This document shows positions 42,945 through 52,556 of a stretch of DNA of 64,000 nucleotides, in pieces. This DNA is from Burkholderiaceae bacterium (GTDB taxonomy: Bacteria > Pseudomonadota > Gammaproteobacteria > Burkholderiales > Burkholderiaceae_C). How positions within the stretch are numbered: position 1 is the stretch's first letter; the number at the start of each line of letters is the position of its first letter. Where the stretch lies: the NCBI GenBank assembly GCA_016790575.1, contig JAEUOU010000024.1, positions 30,026 to 94,025 on the forward strand, in the 5' to 3' direction. The notes beneath the pieces were generated by a model. It saw nothing but the letters and a program-made list of their open reading frames with translations. It did no database searches and was not told the origin of the DNA. The position numbers and the translations under genes are program-made.

Positions 42945-44836
42945 CACTGCCCCTCCATCGCGGTGCGAAGCTGCGCGATCGTGCCCTCGGCGAACCCACC
43001 ACGGCTGAGCGGGAGCCCGTGGGCGATGATGGCGACGCCGCCGAGCTCCAGCAGCGCCCAGGTCTTGCCCTTGCATTCATACGGTTCGACCAGTACCAGC
43101 GCCTGGTACGCAAGAGCGAACTGGATGACACGAGCGATGTCACCCTGTGGGTCGAGACTCAGCAGCTCGGATTGCAGGACGCCATACGCATTCGCACCAT
43201 CGCCCAGCGGCGCATTCGGACGCATCGTGATGTCCAAGCACCGTTGTGCGATGAGGTTCACCAAGCTGCGCACCCGCGGCGCGTATGGGAAGTCCCACTT
43301 CTTCATCAGGCTGCGCGCATGGTCCCGCAGCAGCCGGTCCTGTTGCTTCGCGTCAATGCGCGGCGACTTGCCTCGGATGATCTGCGTTTCCAGGTTGTCG
43401 ACTAGCGCACTCGCCAGCGTCACGAATTGCTCGATGTTCTGGTTCGCCGCTTCCGTAAGCTTGTCGAAACCGTAATAGAAGGGCCGGTCGTACTGGTGTA
43501 GCAACTGCAGCTCGGCACCGGTCGCAACCGCGCGATTGACGCGCTTGGTGTCTTCAGCGTCCGTTGCATCCTGCGCCGCGCCCCCGAACAACGATCGTTG
43601 CGGTGTTCGCCGGAGCTCTCGGTTCAACATGATGCGCGTCAGGCCCGCCTTCACATCTGCGGTCAACCCCGGCGGGTACGTCGATTCCATCGAGCGCCTG
43701 GCCTCGGAGGTCACGCTCAACTCACGCATCAGCTTGTCGATGTCGGACTCGATCTCGCGCACGTCACTAGCGGGCAGTTCAGGCGCCGCTGCAGCGCCGA
43801 GCAGGTTCCGGAGACTGGTGACGCCACTGCGGTTAAAGGCGGCCAAAGGCATAAGGTACCTCCGAGCGACGTCCTCGGCCGTGGTCTTGAACGAGGTGCG
43901 GTCGCTGTTCGCCAACTCCTGCAGGCCGATGGTAAGCCGGTCCCGCCCGGGCTGCGTGCCAGGTACCGCAGGTCGATCCCCTTCACTGAGCACGCGGCGG
44001 TACTCGGCAAGGTTGATGGAATCGGCGCGGGTGAGGATCCATCGCGGAATCTTCACTTCCCGGTCACGCAGCCACAGATCAATATTAGCTAACTGCGAAG
44101 GATGCAGTTCGTGAGCGTCATCCAGGATCAGCATGGGGCGCAAGCGTCGAGCTTCACCGGTGCGGAGGTCCTGGTAGATGAAGGCTTCTATTGCGGCAAA
44201 GGGCTCGTAGGCGAGGCCGCCGAGCTGCTCTCCCAGCTGACTCTCGGTCGGCGGCACCAGCGCGCCCACCAATTTGAAGATGGCCCGCTCCGTATCGCGC
44301 GCGCGCTGTCGGAACGATGCGATGCTGTCGGCCGCAACATCGTCGCGGGCTGCGTCGCCCACACCGACGGTGTGCACCTTCACTGCGTCCAGGTCGATCT
44401 TGGCATCCTCCAGCTGACGCAGCCAACCGAGCACCGCCTTGGCTTGGATCATGGTGCGCAGCAGCCGGTGCCGCAGACGTTCGTCATAGGGGAGTTCCCA
44501 GATTGAACGCAACTGCCCTCCGGCAGGCAGGCGCAGGGCCTGCACAGTAGGGTGCAGATTCTCAAGGACACCCGCGTTGGACAGCGAGGTCATCAGGGCC
44601 TTAACTTCAGCGTTGCGCCCCGAGAACTCCCGCATGGCTAGCAAGGTCGGAAACTCTAGCAGCCTGGCCAATGTAGTCTTGCCCCATCCTGGAGCGCCCA
44701 CCACCACGACCAGCCGGTCGAACAAGCGGCTGCAGTCCCCCTTGAAGAAATGATGGATCGGCTGAGGGGCGATCAGAGGCAACAACTCCGCTGGATCGCG
44801 GATGAACTCATTCGCTCGTTTATGCCAGGGGTTCAT
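42944..44836 (-). CDS. P-loop ATPase of the five-gene cassette
   Basis: The 630-residue protein has an N-terminal P-loop domain with Walker A VVVGAPGWGKTTLA (about residues 42-55) and Walker B RPMLILDDAHELHP (about residue 245). RWILTRAD, a sensor-like segment, follows. The remainder is helical with no transmembrane segment or known catalytic domain. The layout resembles AAA/STAND-type sensor ATPases of defence systems. It is tied by TGATG overlaps to both the PRTase-like gene and the Rossmann-like gene. Confidence 0.7.
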   Translation of the reverse strand: MNPWHKRANEFIRDPAELLPLIAPQPIHHFFKGDCSRLFDRLVVVVGAPGWGKTTLARLLEFPTLLAMREFSGRNAEVKALMTSLSNAGVLENLHPTVQALRLPAGGQLRSIWELPYDERLRHRLLRTMIQAKAVLGWLRQLEDAKIDLDAVKVHTVGVGDAARDDVAADSIASFRQRARDTERAIFKLVGALVPPTESQLGEQLGGLAYEPFAAIEAFIYQDLRTGEARRLRPMLILDDAHELHPSQLANIDLWLRDREVKIPRWILTRADSINLAEYRRVLSEGDRPAVPGTQPGRDRLTIGLQELANSDRTSFKTTAEDVARRYLMPLAAFNRSGVTSLRNLLGAAAAPELPASDVREIESDIDKLMRELSVTSEARRSMESTYPPGLTADVKAGLTRIMLNRELRRTPQRSLFGGAAQDATDAEDTKRVNRAVATGAELQLLHQYDRPFYYGFDKLTEAANQNIEQFVTLASALVDNLETQIIRGKSPRIDAKQQDRLLRDHARSLMKKWDFPYAPRVRSLVNLIAQRCLDITMRPNAPLGDGANAYGVLQSELLSLDPQGDIARVIQFALAYQALVLVEPYECKGKTWALLELGGVAIIAHGLPLSRGGFAEGTIAQLRTAMEGQ

Positions 44837-45951
44837 CAGCGTGCATCCGAATGACGTTGGCGCCGCGGAAACAGCGGGCTCATGTGGTTGGCGGGAACGT
44901 ACGTTGCTTTCCTGGGATCGCTGCGGGCCCACAGCGTTGCGACGGAGTTGTTGGGCGCGTTGTGATCGAGCATAAGCGGCAGGCCGCACTGCTTGTAGCC
45001 CAGCCAAATGTCTTTGCCGGTGTGCGTCGTTTCCACGCTCGGGTCATAGCGGGCGTGCAGCAGCGCTTCCAGCGTTGCGTCGGCAGCCGCGTCGATCTTG
45101 ATCTCGGACGGCAGTCGATGAGAGAAACTGGGAATGAATGTGAACTTGCCTTGGTGCGCTTGGTATTGGCGCAAGAGGTCGACCACCTGTTCCGCCGCCC
45201 AGGCCGAAGCCAGGTAATGGTGAACCTGGATGTGGGCGCCCTCGGCGATGAAGGGCTGCGCCTGCTGCAACGCGTTGTCCTTGATGAACTTGTCGACCTT
45301 GCCATCCCAACCTGCCTGCTCCAGCCGGATCGACGACGTGCCGGAGCCAGTGAAATCGTCGATGAGACAGACCCACTCGAAGGTGGCTGGCGCTTCGAAA
45401 CCGAGCTTGGCGAGGCGGTCCTGCAGCTTGTTGCATAGGCTTTTCTGCTTGCCTTCGGAGATTTCCGCCATCGGCACGACCTGTTCATTGCTGATCGTGT
45501 CCTCGTTGTAGCGCCGGAACACGTCGATCCGGGCGCCATCGCTGACACCGACATACAGCGTTCGGGTTTTCATTACTTCAAGTTGCCTGCGCGCTTCGGC
45601 CAACTGCGTCACCTGGTACACCGGGATCTTCATCCGGCGTGCGATGGCAACGCGCATCTCTGTCGCGATCTTTGCCCAGGACAGGTTCACCAAGTGATGC
45701 ATCTCGCGCTGGCTGACATACACCAGCCGCTTGCGAAGCAAAAAGTACGCGCACTCCCGGTCCGAACCAGCCTTGAACGAGGAGATCCACTGCAGCAGAT
45801 GGATGTAGAACCGGTGCCCCGCGCCATATCCTTGGTAGTGGTCGAACTTGTAGTCAACCATGAGTTCGAGCCACGCAAACTCCTGTGTTGCTCGGTCGTC
45901 ATCCCATCCCATCAGGTCAGCCACCAACCGTTTTGCCAGCATCGCCTTCAT
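44836..45951 (-). CDS. Phosphoribosyltransferase-like protein
   Basis: The 371-residue protein's key segment FEWVCLIDDFTGSGTSSIRL matches the PRPP-binding loop of type I phosphoribosyltransferases (hydrophobic strand, D-D, then T-G-S-G-T). The helical N-terminal half (WLELMVDYKFDHYQGYGAGH, then R-F-Y) is unrelated to housekeeping PRTases. PRTase-like domains have been noted in bacterial conflict operons; membership of a named family could not be checked. It may transfer a phosphoribosyl group or only bind PRPP or a nucleotide. It starts 21 bases after the SIS-HAD gene. Confidence 0.7.
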   Translation of the reverse strand: MKAMLAKRLVADLMGWDDDRATQEFAWLELMVDYKFDHYQGYGAGHRFYIHLLQWISSFKAGSDRECAYFLLRKRLVYVSQREMHHLVNLSWAKIATEMRVAIARRMKIPVYQVTQLAEARRQLEVMKTRTLYVGVSDGARIDVFRRYNEDTISNEQVVPMAEISEGKQKSLCNKLQDRLAKLGFEAPATFEWVCLIDDFTGSGTSSIRLEQAGWDGKVDKFIKDNALQQAQPFIAEGAHIQVHHYLASAWAAEQVVDLLRQYQAHQGKFTFIPSFSHRLPSEIKIDAAADATLEALLHARYDPSVETTHTGKDIWLGYKQCGLPLMLDHNAPNNSVATLWARSDPRKATYVPANHMSPLFPRRQRHSDAR

Positions 45952-45972
45952 GCCTACCCTCCTGACGCTGGC

Positions 45973-47871
45973 TCAAGCCAGCTGTTCTTCCCAAAGCGCC
46001 AACACGCGATCGTCGAAACGCGCCCGCCCATCCTCGAGGACCAATGCCCCCAGATAGTGGGCGGCCCGCTCCACCGGATTCAGTGACATCTCGCCAAAGA
46101 ACCAGCACGAGGAGGGATCGGCGCTCACACCGTCAACGCTCAAGCTCAGCCCCCGCCCGAGCAGCTCCGAGTCATTCCCCGCAGGTTCGCCGCGATCACC
46201 GATCCGGCAGATCTCGGTGAGCGGATCAAGGGCGAGCTGATCGGCAAGGGCGTCGACCACCGCACTCTTGACAGCGACCGGCGCCAAGACGTCCACCGAA
46301 TGTGCGGACCTGAACACACGCCAGCCAGTCCGGCCAAGGACAAGACTTGAGCACAGAGTGAAGAGGGTATCGACGCCATCACCGTTCTTTCTTCGGATCG
46401 TGAGCTGCGCCATGCGTGCACTGAGCTTGAATCCGTTCTCGGCGCTAACGCCCAACGCCTCCAACTGGCGCTGGATTTCGTCCACTTGGGAGTCGGTCGC
46501 CGTCGTGGGCCACGGCTGCGCCAACGGTGTCACCAGGGAACCCGAGTAACAGCCCAAAAGGCAGCTAGGCCATACGTCCTGCGGCAGTCGGGCTTGCAGG
46601 TCTTCGTGCAGGGAGTTCCCGCGGCCCGACGCGAACGCGATGGTGATGCCGTGTTGCAGCAGCTTGATCACGATCGGTGTCAGGCGCGGATCTAGCCCGT
46701 CTTCCCGCTTGGCCGTTTCGCACATCGTGCCGTCGAAATCCAAGACTAGCGCCGCGAACCGCGCATGCCTTAGCTGCGCGAGATAGCGCGCACCCGCTTG
46801 CACCGCAGACTCGCAGCTCATGGAACATTCAAGCGCTGCGATCTTGGGATTGACGACTGTGCTGGCCGGGCGTGAAACGAAGGATGAGGTATCCAGCGCA
46901 TGGATCCTGCGCGCGAAATCGGGAACGTCCGGCTGTCCCGGGTCCTGGCCCCGGATCGCTGCGACCTTCTCAACGAGTGCCATCACGACGAGCAGGCCGA
47001 CGATCGCAGCGGCGGGTGCATCCTTGGGCAATGCGCACGTGAATATCGTTACCTGTTCTGGAATCTCTGCGTGGGTCGCGTGCCACAACGCTTCATCGTC
47101 TGGACCGACGAAAGCGATGATCGGCACCGGCGCATCCGGTCGCGCCAATTGAATGTGGCGGCCATGCGCGAACTGGCGAAAGTCCGACACCTGCGTGAAT
47201 GCGAAGGCCGCCTCCGCCAACTTGGACTCGGCATCGACGGCCGCTACCAAGCCGTGAGCGCCGTGCAAGGCCAGCAGCCTGCCCGTTCGGGCGACGTCGC
47301 CTGCCAGTGCATTTAGCTTGTCTGTGGTGCGATAGAGAGGCAGGAAAGCTCCCAGCAAGCGACCATCAATGTCGACGCCGTGCAACCGCAATCCAAGGAC
47401 AACACTGGCGAGCAGGCTGTTGGTCGCCAGGTATCCATCACGGCCCCAGGGTGGATCGAAAAAAAACAGGCGTGCGGAGGGCTCGGCGCCGACAAGCGCG
47501 GCCAGAGGCGAGGTGTGACTGAACGTCAGGACGTCGCAGGCCGCCGCCGCTGACAACGCCTTGCGCGTCGCATGCAGGATGTCGCGGTTCTTTCCCTCGG
47601 CTGAAACCAAGAGCACGCGGTGCGACGGTAGGCCATCGGCGCACTGCACATACTGCAGCGGCGTCATCGCCTGAGCGAAATCCTGGCGCAAGCCGGATAT
47701 GTGTGCCGCGAGGGCAGTCGCGACAGTGAAGGAGCCACCGGACCCGATCACCACCAGGAAAAGGTTGGTCGACTGCTCGCAGAAGGTCGCAACGGAGGGC
47801 AACTCCACGCTTGCTGCCCAGGCCAGCGTGTCCTGCATACGATCCAGTTCTTCAGAATATGCCCTCCCCAT
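45973..47871 (-). CDS. SIS domain-HAD phosphatase fusion protein
   Basis: This is a 632-residue two-part protein. The N-terminal half is a SIS sugar-phosphate-binding fold (NLFLVVIGSGGSFTVATALA, HRVLLVSAEGKNRDI, a second SIS lobe to about residue 340). The C-terminal half is a HAD hydrolase with motif I LVLDFDGTMCE, motif II AFASGRGNS and motif IV ICRIGDRGEPAGNDSELL. The combination suggests isomerisation or sensing of a phosphosugar plus dephosphorylation. It is the first gene of the cassette, with AAGG before its ATG and a 394-base gap upstream. Confidence 0.82.
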   Translation of the reverse strand: MGRAYSEELDRMQDTLAWAASVELPSVATFCEQSTNLFLVVIGSGGSFTVATALAAHISGLRQDFAQAMTPLQYVQCADGLPSHRVLLVSAEGKNRDILHATRKALSAAAACDVLTFSHTSPLAALVGAEPSARLFFFDPPWGRDGYLATNSLLASVVLGLRLHGVDIDGRLLGAFLPLYRTTDKLNALAGDVARTGRLLALHGAHGLVAAVDAESKLAEAAFAFTQVSDFRQFAHGRHIQLARPDAPVPIIAFVGPDDEALWHATHAEIPEQVTIFTCALPKDAPAAAIVGLLVVMALVEKVAAIRGQDPGQPDVPDFARRIHALDTSSFVSRPASTVVNPKIAALECSMSCESAVQAGARYLAQLRHARFAALVLDFDGTMCETAKREDGLDPRLTPIVIKLLQHGITIAFASGRGNSLHEDLQARLPQDVWPSCLLGCYSGSLVTPLAQPWPTTATDSQVDEIQRQLEALGVSAENGFKLSARMAQLTIRRKNGDGVDTLFTLCSSLVLGRTGWRVFRSAHSVDVLAPVAVKSAVVDALADQLALDPLTEICRIGDRGEPAGNDSELLGRGLSLSVDGVSADPSSCWFFGEMSLNPVERAAHYLGALVLEDGRARFDDRVLALWEEQLA

Positions 47872-48265
47872 AACTACCTTCTATCTATGTTGACCTTCCA
47901 CTTTCAACACCTGCCCCAGGCGCTTGCGCGAACCCACTGCCATTTGTTGGGAACCCGTCAAAAGGATTCCGGAGACAGAAAGCCACGTAGGGTCACGCAA
48001 TGACATTGCAACCTTTCTAAGCGGAGCGCGGACGCCAAGTGCACACAAGTTGACCTCTACGACCAGCAGCTATCGAAATTGCTCGCCACTCTTACAGGCA
48101 ATTCTGACACGCATTGTCACAATCAACTCTGTTCCGCCCTCCTGTTGCGTACATCGCCGTCAGGCAGCCGGGAGTTGGAGTCGAATGTGCCGAATCTTCC
48201 TGGCCACAGAAACGCCGCACATCCCGACTCAGAAGCAACGACGGTTACACCGAATCCCTTTGTTC
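47872..48265. other. Gene-free gap between the two defence operons
   Basis: These 394 bases separate the five-gene cassette from hamB. They are AT-richer than the surroundings and must carry the promoter of the cassette on the minus strand. No stable intrinsic terminator, RNA gene or coding sequence was recognised. A TTGAAA box (around 47906) is present upstream of the SIS-HAD start, but no well-spaced -10 box. Confidence 0.4.
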
Positions 48266-51200
48266 TTACTCGCGATCCACGCTGCCAGGCCCTAGATACT
48301 CGAGGCCGAACTTACCAAGTTCGTTTGTAGATGTGGCGACGATCAAACCCTTGGAACTGGGCGTCCAGCTAAGCGTCCCGACCTCCCGAAAGTCGGCAGT
48401 GAACACGCTGCGCTCCTTCCCGGGCCCGCCCCCAAGGCGCAATGGCGTGCCGGGCGGCATTGGGGCGCCTTGCCACGCGATTGGGCTCGTGTATTCCGTT
48501 GCAGCCCACGCTAGCACGGCCTGCGCGCTACTGGGCCCGTGGAAATCGAGCCACAGCGCATGCGATTCCGGTGTTGGCCAGTTTGGCGACGTTGACAATG
48601 CCTGCACTTCCTCCGAAGCAAGCCAAGCCACCAAGCCGCGCAACGAATCGAAGTTCGCTCCCGTGGACGTGACGGCTTGGATAGCCGCCAGCCGCGATCC
48701 GAAGCCCGCCTGGATCAGTACTGCGGCCGCAACCACCAGCGTCCCAGTCTCCAGTGCAGCCACGGCGTGCGCCCGAGGGTAGTCGGACAGCTTGGCCTCG
48801 TCAGAGAACAGGTCTTCGTGCGCCTCGGCACGCACACGGACTGCCTCCATTGCCCAAGGCAGGTTGTAGACAAAGGCCTGTTCGATGAACTGGACGGATG
48901 CATCGTTGTTCCCGGACGAAGCTTCGGACACTGACTCCCCGAGGAGCCAGCGTCTGAGCAAGGGCTTCCAGCCGTCAATCAGCTTCTCTGGCCGGAACGG
49001 CGAGATGTCGAACGCGATCTCGGCGAAGGCCGTGATCGCAGCGACCGCATCTTCCTGATCACCGACGCCGATATTCACGTTGGCCGCCAGCAGGAGGCGC
49101 TCCAGTTCCGGCGCACGCTCGTCGAGCGCCTTTCCAGCGGCCAGTCCGACGCCGGCCAAGAAGTACCCCCGCCGTTGCGTGGGCGTGCTGTTGCGCCAAA
49201 TGTACTTGGCGCGGGCATGCAATCCCGCCGGCAGCAGTCTCTGAACGTCTTCTTTATGGCGCGCGAGGCGCCGCTGGAACAGCGAATCCACCAGGATCTC
49301 GTCGAGCTTGGCCTCGATTTCGGCATCAAGCACAAAGGCATCTCCAAGCAAGCTGAAAATCGCGGTGTCCAGGCTTGCCAGATGCTGCTCCCACTTCTGC
49401 CTCGCGTCGCCGGCCTCTTCGGTCGACTCCGAGGCGAGCGCCGGGAACTCCCACGCTGCTTGCCCGGCAACGTACTCGATCAGTTGGCTAGCGTCGCTGG
49501 AACCCAACTTCTTGATCATCCGGCGGAGCAACGCCGCGACCAGCCGGAGCAGCCCACTTTCCATCTCCCGGCCAGCCTGGTTTGAGACCAGCTCCTGCCA
49601 GTCGTTGCGCCGCTGGCGGTGATTGTCGAACATCGGATAGAGTACCAGGCCTTCGACGTCGACGTAGGCGCGCCCGGCCCGACCAACGACATTGCGGAAT
49701 TCTGAAGCGTCGAGAAGATCGCGACCGCGCCTCACCCCGCGAAAGACCAGCGAGGTCGCGGCCAAGTTAAGCCCCTGGGCCAATGTCGGCGATGACACCG
49801 TGATGCGAAGCACGCCCTCTCGCAGCAAGCGCTCGACCTCTTTGCGGTACGGCGTGGGCAGCGCGCCGTGGTGGACCGCCACGCCCAGCTTCAGGCACGC
49901 CAGGATGTCGTGGTCGGGCCCGAACCATTCCGTACCGACGGCCAATGCCGTCGCCAGCGCAGAGACCGGTTGCGCGAGCACCGACTCGATATGACCTCGC
50001 CTGTGCATCTCGATGATGCTCGCGGCCAGGGGCAGCACCGAACGACGCATCGGGCAGAAGACGAGGACGGTCTGGCCCTCTTCCACCAGGCGCCACGCAG
50101 TTGCGATGCACAGTTCCCCCTGATCGGCCGGGAACAGCTTTCTGGCGCGGCCGAGGGTCGGTTTCTTCGCGACGACGAACTTCGGGATGAAGGGTTTTTC
50201 GTCTCCCACGCTTACGTTGAGCTGAGCATGCTGGCCTTTCCAGTCGATCTCGCCGAAGCGCAGCCGGGTTGGCCGCCAGTCGTCCTTGATCAGCCCGTCG
50301 GGCTGGTCGCGCGTCAGCCAAGCGGCGAAGTCCTCCAACTGGTGTCCTTCGGGCAAGATCGCCGAGAGACACACGATGCGCCTCCCGTCCGCGTCGGAAC
50401 GCCGCAGCAAGCGCTGAATCTGCGCCTCGTAGCGCACCTCACGCTCGCCCAGGCCGATCATGTGGCCTTCATCCAGCACCACCAGGCCCACATCATCCAG
50501 CAGCGTCGGATCACTGCGCAGCGCGAAATCGAGCTTCTCGGGCGTGGCCACGACGATGTCGGTCGAACGTAAGGCATCGACGTCCGTGCCGCTGGCGCCG
50601 ATGCTGCCGTACAGGCTCGAGACGGACTTGCCCAACGGGGTGAACGTGCGCCGCAATCCGACCTCGGTCTGCGCAGACAGCGCCCGAAGCGGCGTGACGA
50701 AGACGATGCGCTTGCCCTTCGCCAGGCAGGCCAGGATGCACAGCTCTGCGATGCGCGTCTTGCCTGCGCTGGTCGGCAGCGAGAGCACCAAGTTCGTTCC
50801 CGCATCGAGCACCCGCTGCGCCGCCTGGAGCTGTGAAGGCCAGAGTTCGACCTCCGACTTGCTCCTGCGGTAGAGCGAGGCAATGAAGAGCTTGCGCAGC
50901 CGGGTCCAGTCGCCGACCTCTGTGCCGGGGGGCCCGGAAAGCGGCAAGACCTTGTGGAAGCAGGTCTCCCAAAGACCGCCTAGCAAATGGATCGCAAGGC
51001 GGTGACACCACCAGGCGGGCACGTGTTCGAGCTCGCTGGCGACCTCGAGGCCGCGCTGCAAGCGCTCGCGCGCGAGCGGCAACAAGGCTTCGTCACCGCG
51101 TTCCAGGGCCAGCATCGCAACCGCTAGCGCGGCCATGAAGTTGTCCTCCAGGGCGACAAGCACGGCGCCCATCCGCTCGTCGGGCGACTCCGCGCCATCC

Positions 51201-51763
51201 GTGTCGTCGCCATCGCCCAATGTGTCAAGCCGGTTCAGCGCGACAACGACCGCACCCTCGCTCCCTTGACCCGAGGCGAACCATGCGCCGACATCCCCGG
51301 CCAGGCCGTCGAGATCGCGGAGCATCAGCTTCGCCAGCCCCTTCTCCATCGCCGAGAGGTTTGCTTCGGCCAATCCCTTGTATAGCAGCGAATAGGCGCG
51401 CGCCGAAAAGCGGCCCAGATGATAGGCCGCCGCGGCGGCGAGGCGATGGAAGTCGCGGTCCGCGCTGGCTGCCCCCCGCGCAACCACAGCTTCGAGCGCC
51501 TCAGCGGCTACCTCAAAGGCCTTGCGGGACGTCTCAGCGTCGCCGTCCAAGTCGACGTACCGCAGGCCATGCTGCAGCAGCGAGTAGCCATAGGACAACA
51601 AATCGTCCGACAGGTCAGCGCCGAAGTTCGGCGCATCTTCCGGCAGAGAGCCATCGCGCCAGATCATCGCGCGCGCCTGGCCACGGGCGAGCAGCCGGGC
51701 ACGGAATCCCGGCACCACAGCCGCGTCAATGTTGGCTTTCAGTTCCTCTAGCGTCGCGGCCAT
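48266..51763 (-). CDS. hamB: Hachiman defence helicase HamB, long form
   Basis: The 1165-residue superfamily 2 helicase has motif I LPTSAGKTRIAELC (about residue 330), Ia VFVTPLRALSAQTE, II VLDEGHMIGLGEREV (about 430), V SSPTLAQGLNLAATS and VI NVVGRAGRAYVD (about 695). A roughly 300-residue helical N-terminal region precedes the core, and a roughly 450-residue C-terminal region follows. HamB translocates on DNA and, on sensing phage DNA changes, releases HamA nuclease. The start overlaps the hamA stop as TAATG. Confidence 0.8.
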   Translation of the reverse strand: MAATLEELKANIDAAVVPGFRARLLARGQARAMIWRDGSLPEDAPNFGADLSDDLLSYGYSLLQHGLRYVDLDGDAETSRKAFEVAAEALEAVVARGAASADRDFHRLAAAAAYHLGRFSARAYSLLYKGLAEANLSAMEKGLAKLMLRDLDGLAGDVGAWFASGQGSEGAVVVALNRLDTLGDGDDTDGAESPDERMGAVLVALEDNFMAALAVAMLALERGDEALLPLARERLQRGLEVASELEHVPAWWCHRLAIHLLGGLWETCFHKVLPLSGPPGTEVGDWTRLRKLFIASLYRRSKSEVELWPSQLQAAQRVLDAGTNLVLSLPTSAGKTRIAELCILACLAKGKRIVFVTPLRALSAQTEVGLRRTFTPLGKSVSSLYGSIGASGTDVDALRSTDIVVATPEKLDFALRSDPTLLDDVGLVVLDEGHMIGLGEREVRYEAQIQRLLRRSDADGRRIVCLSAILPEGHQLEDFAAWLTRDQPDGLIKDDWRPTRLRFGEIDWKGQHAQLNVSVGDEKPFIPKFVVAKKPTLGRARKLFPADQGELCIATAWRLVEEGQTVLVFCPMRRSVLPLAASIIEMHRRGHIESVLAQPVSALATALAVGTEWFGPDHDILACLKLGVAVHHGALPTPYRKEVERLLREGVLRITVSSPTLAQGLNLAATSLVFRGVRRGRDLLDASEFRNVVGRAGRAYVDVEGLVLYPMFDNHRQRRNDWQELVSNQAGREMESGLLRLVAALLRRMIKKLGSSDASQLIEYVAGQAAWEFPALASESTEEAGDARQKWEQHLASLDTAIFSLLGDAFVLDAEIEAKLDEILVDSLFQRRLARHKEDVQRLLPAGLHARAKYIWRNSTPTQRRGYFLAGVGLAAGKALDERAPELERLLLAANVNIGVGDQEDAVAAITAFAEIAFDISPFRPEKLIDGWKPLLRRWLLGESVSEASSGNNDASVQFIEQAFVYNLPWAMEAVRVRAEAHEDLFSDEAKLSDYPRAHAVAALETGTLVVAAAVLIQAGFGSRLAAIQAVTSTGANFDSLRGLVAWLASEEVQALSTSPNWPTPESHALWLDFHGPSSAQAVLAWAATEYTSPIAWQGAPMPPGTPLRLGGGPGKERSVFTADFREVGTLSWTPSSKGLIVATSTNELGKFGLEYLGPGSVDRE

Positions 51764-52533
51764 TATTTGCCCCCCTTGCCGATCGCCGCGAAGACCGCTT
51801 TGATGAAGTCCTGGTGCCCTTCGACACGGAGGCCGACGTAGTGCTGTGGCACGGGACCGGCATAAGACTGCAGGTTGGTTTTCAGGAGCTTCAACGGGTC
51901 GTTGCCCGAGAATGTGAACAACATGTGCGAGACCTGCGAGGCGCGAATACCGTCCTTGAGCAGCGCTTTGTCCAGCGCATCGCCGAGCACCGTGTCACCA
52001 ACCTCGTTCGAGCGGTCGGCGACGAATGCAAGCGCATGTGGCGACGGCAGCCCGCTGTTGGCGCAGAGCGCTGTCCTGGCTTCCTCGATAACCGCCGTCC
52101 GCATCCCTGCCCGGCTCTTGACCTCCGCCTTGAGGATCTTCAGGCTGCCACTTTTCGGGTCCAAGTTGAAGGCGAGTACGTCTTCGCCGCGCATCGACAT
52201 GTTGCGATGGTCCTTCCAGCGCAAACGCTTGATACCGAGTTTGAAGGGCGTGGCCTCGAACACATAGGCGTTGCACAGGATCTCACCTAGGTCACCGGAG
52301 CGGATGGATACCTGTGTTGGGAGCTTCTGCTCAACATGGGCGGCGGCAGCCGGTTTGCCCAGCTTTCTCAGCAGATCCGCAATGCGCTTCGGATCCGCAT
52401 AGTAGTCCGGGACGGCCTTTGCGATCGCGCCAATCGCTCGCGCCTGCATGCCAGCTGCAATACCCAGCCCGCGCAACCTGTGATTCTGAATAGACTCCTC
52501 TGTTTCTGTACACCACTTAGCGAACTCCATCAT
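51763..52533 (-). CDS. hamA: Hachiman defence nuclease HamA (DUF1837)
   Basis: The roughly 256-residue protein's nuclease core follows the PD-(D/E)xK pattern: SGDLGEILCNAYVF, then RGEDVLAFNLD (Asp, about residue 117) and LKAEVKSRAG (Glu-x-Lys, about residue 137). This arrangement matches the DUF1837/HamA effector of Hachiman. An N-terminal helical part of about 70 residues precedes it. Two adjacent ATGs (52533 and 52530) follow a GGGGGAG site. It is coupled to hamB and begins 23 bases after the AbiEii-like gene. Confidence 0.78.
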   Translation of the reverse strand: MMEFAKWCTETEESIQNHRLRGLGIAAGMQARAIGAIAKAVPDYYADPKRIADLLRKLGKPAAAAHVEQKLPTQVSIRSGDLGEILCNAYVFEATPFKLGIKRLRWKDHRNMSMRGEDVLAFNLDPKSGSLKILKAEVKSRAGMRTAVIEEARTALCANSGLPSPHALAFVADRSNEVGDTVLGDALDKALLKDGIRASQVSHMLFTFSGNDPLKLLKTNLQSYAGPVPQHYVGLRVEGHQDFIKAVFAAIGKGGK

Positions 52534-52556
52534 CTCCCCCCACTCATTTTTGAGTT

